Assembly: GCF_003597675.1 (NCBI RefSeq)
Contig: NZ_CP030828.1
Span: forward strand, 62,001 to 126,000
Length of the DNA: 64,000 bases
From: Neorhizobium sp. NCHU2750
GTDB taxonomy: Bacteria > Pseudomonadota > Alphaproteobacteria > Rhizobiales > Rhizobiaceae
Direction of reading: 5' to 3'
Positions 63,132 through 64,000 of this stretch are shown piece by piece. The notes beneath the pieces were generated by a model. The model made no database searches, was not told where the DNA came from, and saw only the letters and a program-made list of their open reading frames with translations. The stretch's first letter is position 1. The number at the start of each line of letters is the position of its first letter. The position numbers were made by a program, and so were the translations under genes.

Positions 63132-63844
63132 GCGCGCCTCCCGGCGTCAAGTGTCAGGTATTTGCGAGCAACAGGGCTACGGTAGGCGGCAGCCAGTTCC
63201 GAGGCACCAAGCCGGCGCTCAGCCTGGCGGAAGAGCTGTGAGATGATGGCCGTATAGATCCAGTAAAGCCCCGCCACCGCAAAGAAGACTTCAAAGGGCG
63301 CGAATGTCATGCCCTGCACAACGAGCCCCTGATAGGTTAGCTCGGCAACCGTGATGGTACTCAGGATCGAGGATTCCTTGATCGCCATCGTGGTGGTGCC
63401 TGCCATCGGTGGCAGCGCGAATTTCCACATTTGCGGGATGATGACGTCTCTCAAAGTCTGGCCCCAGGTGAAACCCATCGCCCGCGCCGCTTCCACCTGT
63501 CCGCGCGGGACCGATGCCATCGCTCCACGAATGATCTCGCCGTAATAGGCCGAGGCGAACAAGGACAGCGCGATCGTTCCGGCAAATTGTTCCGGCAGCC
63601 TGATGCCGGCAAAGGGCAGGCCGTAGAAGAATATGAAAAGCAGAATGACGAAGGGGATATTTCGCAGCACTTCGACATAGACTGCGGCAGCAACCTTAAG
63701 CGCGTGGAAGCGGCTGGTCCGGATCAATGCCACACCGAAAGCGATGACGAAGCCAAAAAGGACGGCGGCGATCGAGATCTGGATGGTCATCCAGATGCCT
63801 TTTGCGAACAGCTGCAAATTGTTGGTGACGACGGTATAGTCCAT
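63128..63844 (-). CDS. Amino acid ABC transporter permease
   Basis: Permease of 238 residues from the ATG at 63844, which follows GAGGAGAACG. Membrane segments plus the conserved SVPRGQVEAARAMGFTWGQT and PQMWKFALPPMAG loop and TTTMAIKESSILS. It is one half of a heterodimer with the gene running off the window; the frame upstream of 63844 is spurious. Confidence 0.92.
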   Translation of the reverse strand: MDYTVVTNNLQLFAKGIWMTIQISIAAVLFGFVIAFGVALIRTSRFHALKVAAAVYVEVLRNIPFVILLFIFFYGLPFAGIRLPEQFAGTIALSLFASAYYGEIIRGAMASVPRGQVEAARAMGFTWGQTLRDVIIPQMWKFALPPMAGTTTMAIKESSILSTITVAELTYQGLVVQGMTFAPFEVFFAVAGLYWIYTAIISQLFRQAERRLGASELAAAYRSPVARKYLTLDAGRRA

Positions 63845-63854
63845 ATCGTTCTCC

Positions 63855-64000
63855 TCAGACGCCACGACGCAGCGAGAAGCGGCGCTCGAGCCAGAGGCCG
63901 GTCTGGCTGATGACAAGGCTCATGGCCAGGAAGACAAGTCCAGCGGCGACAAACGTCTCGAAGGGGCGAAAGCTGCTTGAGCCGATTTGCTGGGCGGTAC
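63855..64000 (-). CDS. Amino acid ABC transporter permease, C-terminal part (partial)
   Basis: On the minus strand the last 48 codons of a second PAAT permease are visible: GSSSFRPFETFVAAGLVFLA, then SQTGLWLERRFSLRRGV and a TGA at 63857-63855. The hydrophobic final segment and arginine-rich tail match the family. The start and binding-protein gene lie beyond the window. Confidence 0.8.
   Translation of the reverse strand, partial: TAQQIGSSSFRPFETFVAAGLVFLAMSLVISQTGLWLERRFSLRRGV

Noticed and set aside
1..64000. CRISPR arrays, rRNA and tRNA genes
   Set aside because: No regularly spaced direct repeats, cloverleaf-like sequences with a T-loop motif, or rRNA signatures were found by eye. A tRNA target for the recombinase was looked for around 28.3 kb and 35.9 kb and not seen.

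Overview
The window looks like high-GC alphaproteobacterial DNA, most likely from a member of the Rhizobiaceae (Rhizobium/Agrobacterium/Sinorhizobium type). The evidence is the density of ABC importers each paired with a local regulator, an Lrp-type putR divergent from a long bifunctional putA, GntR/FCD regulators divergent from their operons, and a dispersed intergenic element of a kind common in rhizobia (two copies, near 12.5 and 28.7 kb). Many catabolic islands and two parS-like palindromes suggest a large plasmid or chromid, but the sequence does not prove it.

Layout. 0-2.6 kb: end of a xylose-type sugar ABC operon (xylG-like, xylH). 2.65-8.0 kb: GntR regulator divergent from an M20 (AbgB-like) amidohydrolase and a polar amino acid ABC importer. 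8.1-12.5 kb: putR/putA for proline catabolism. 12.6-20.2 kb: NarL-type response regulator and GAF histidine kinase divergent from a second sugar ABC importer (binding protein, double ATPase, two permeases) and an SMP-30 lactonase. 20.2-24.7 kb: envelope-modification operon (EptA phosphoethanolamine transferase, DgkA diacylglycerol kinase, OmpR-type regulator, histidine kinase). 24.7-28.3 kb: glutathionyl-hydroquinone reductase divergent from an M20 amidohydrolase and a DpkA-like cyclic imino acid reductase.

28.3-35.9 kb is a gene graveyard: about 2.4 kb with no convincing intact gene but two identical 16-bp palindromes, an amidase remnant, an intact cspA, a frameshifted receiver domain, a LysR 5' fragment joined to the 3' end of a PQQ dehydrogenase gene, and a large tyrosine recombinase broken just before its catalytic tyrosine. 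A Fic-domain gene follows, with an inverted repeat across its start codon.

37.2-43.4 kb: GntR regulator divergent from an operon combining a NitT/TauT-type ABC importer with a hydantoinase-type amidohydrolase, an SDR and a GlcG/HbpS-like protein. 43.5-51.6 kb: a cluster with the gene content of the yersiniabactin uptake locus (two exporter-fold ABC half-transporters, MFS protein, TonB receptor, AraC regulator) but with no biosynthesis genes in view. 52.2-59.4 kb: ECF sigma/FecR/TonB receptor signalling system with a siderophore-binding protein and fused FhuB-type permease, but no ATPase gene. 59.5-61.1 kb: ParDE toxin-antitoxin pair and an IS6-family element. 61.4-64 kb: ureohydrolase plus an amino acid ABC importer running off the window edge.

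All family calls come from reading the translated sequence; no database search was run.
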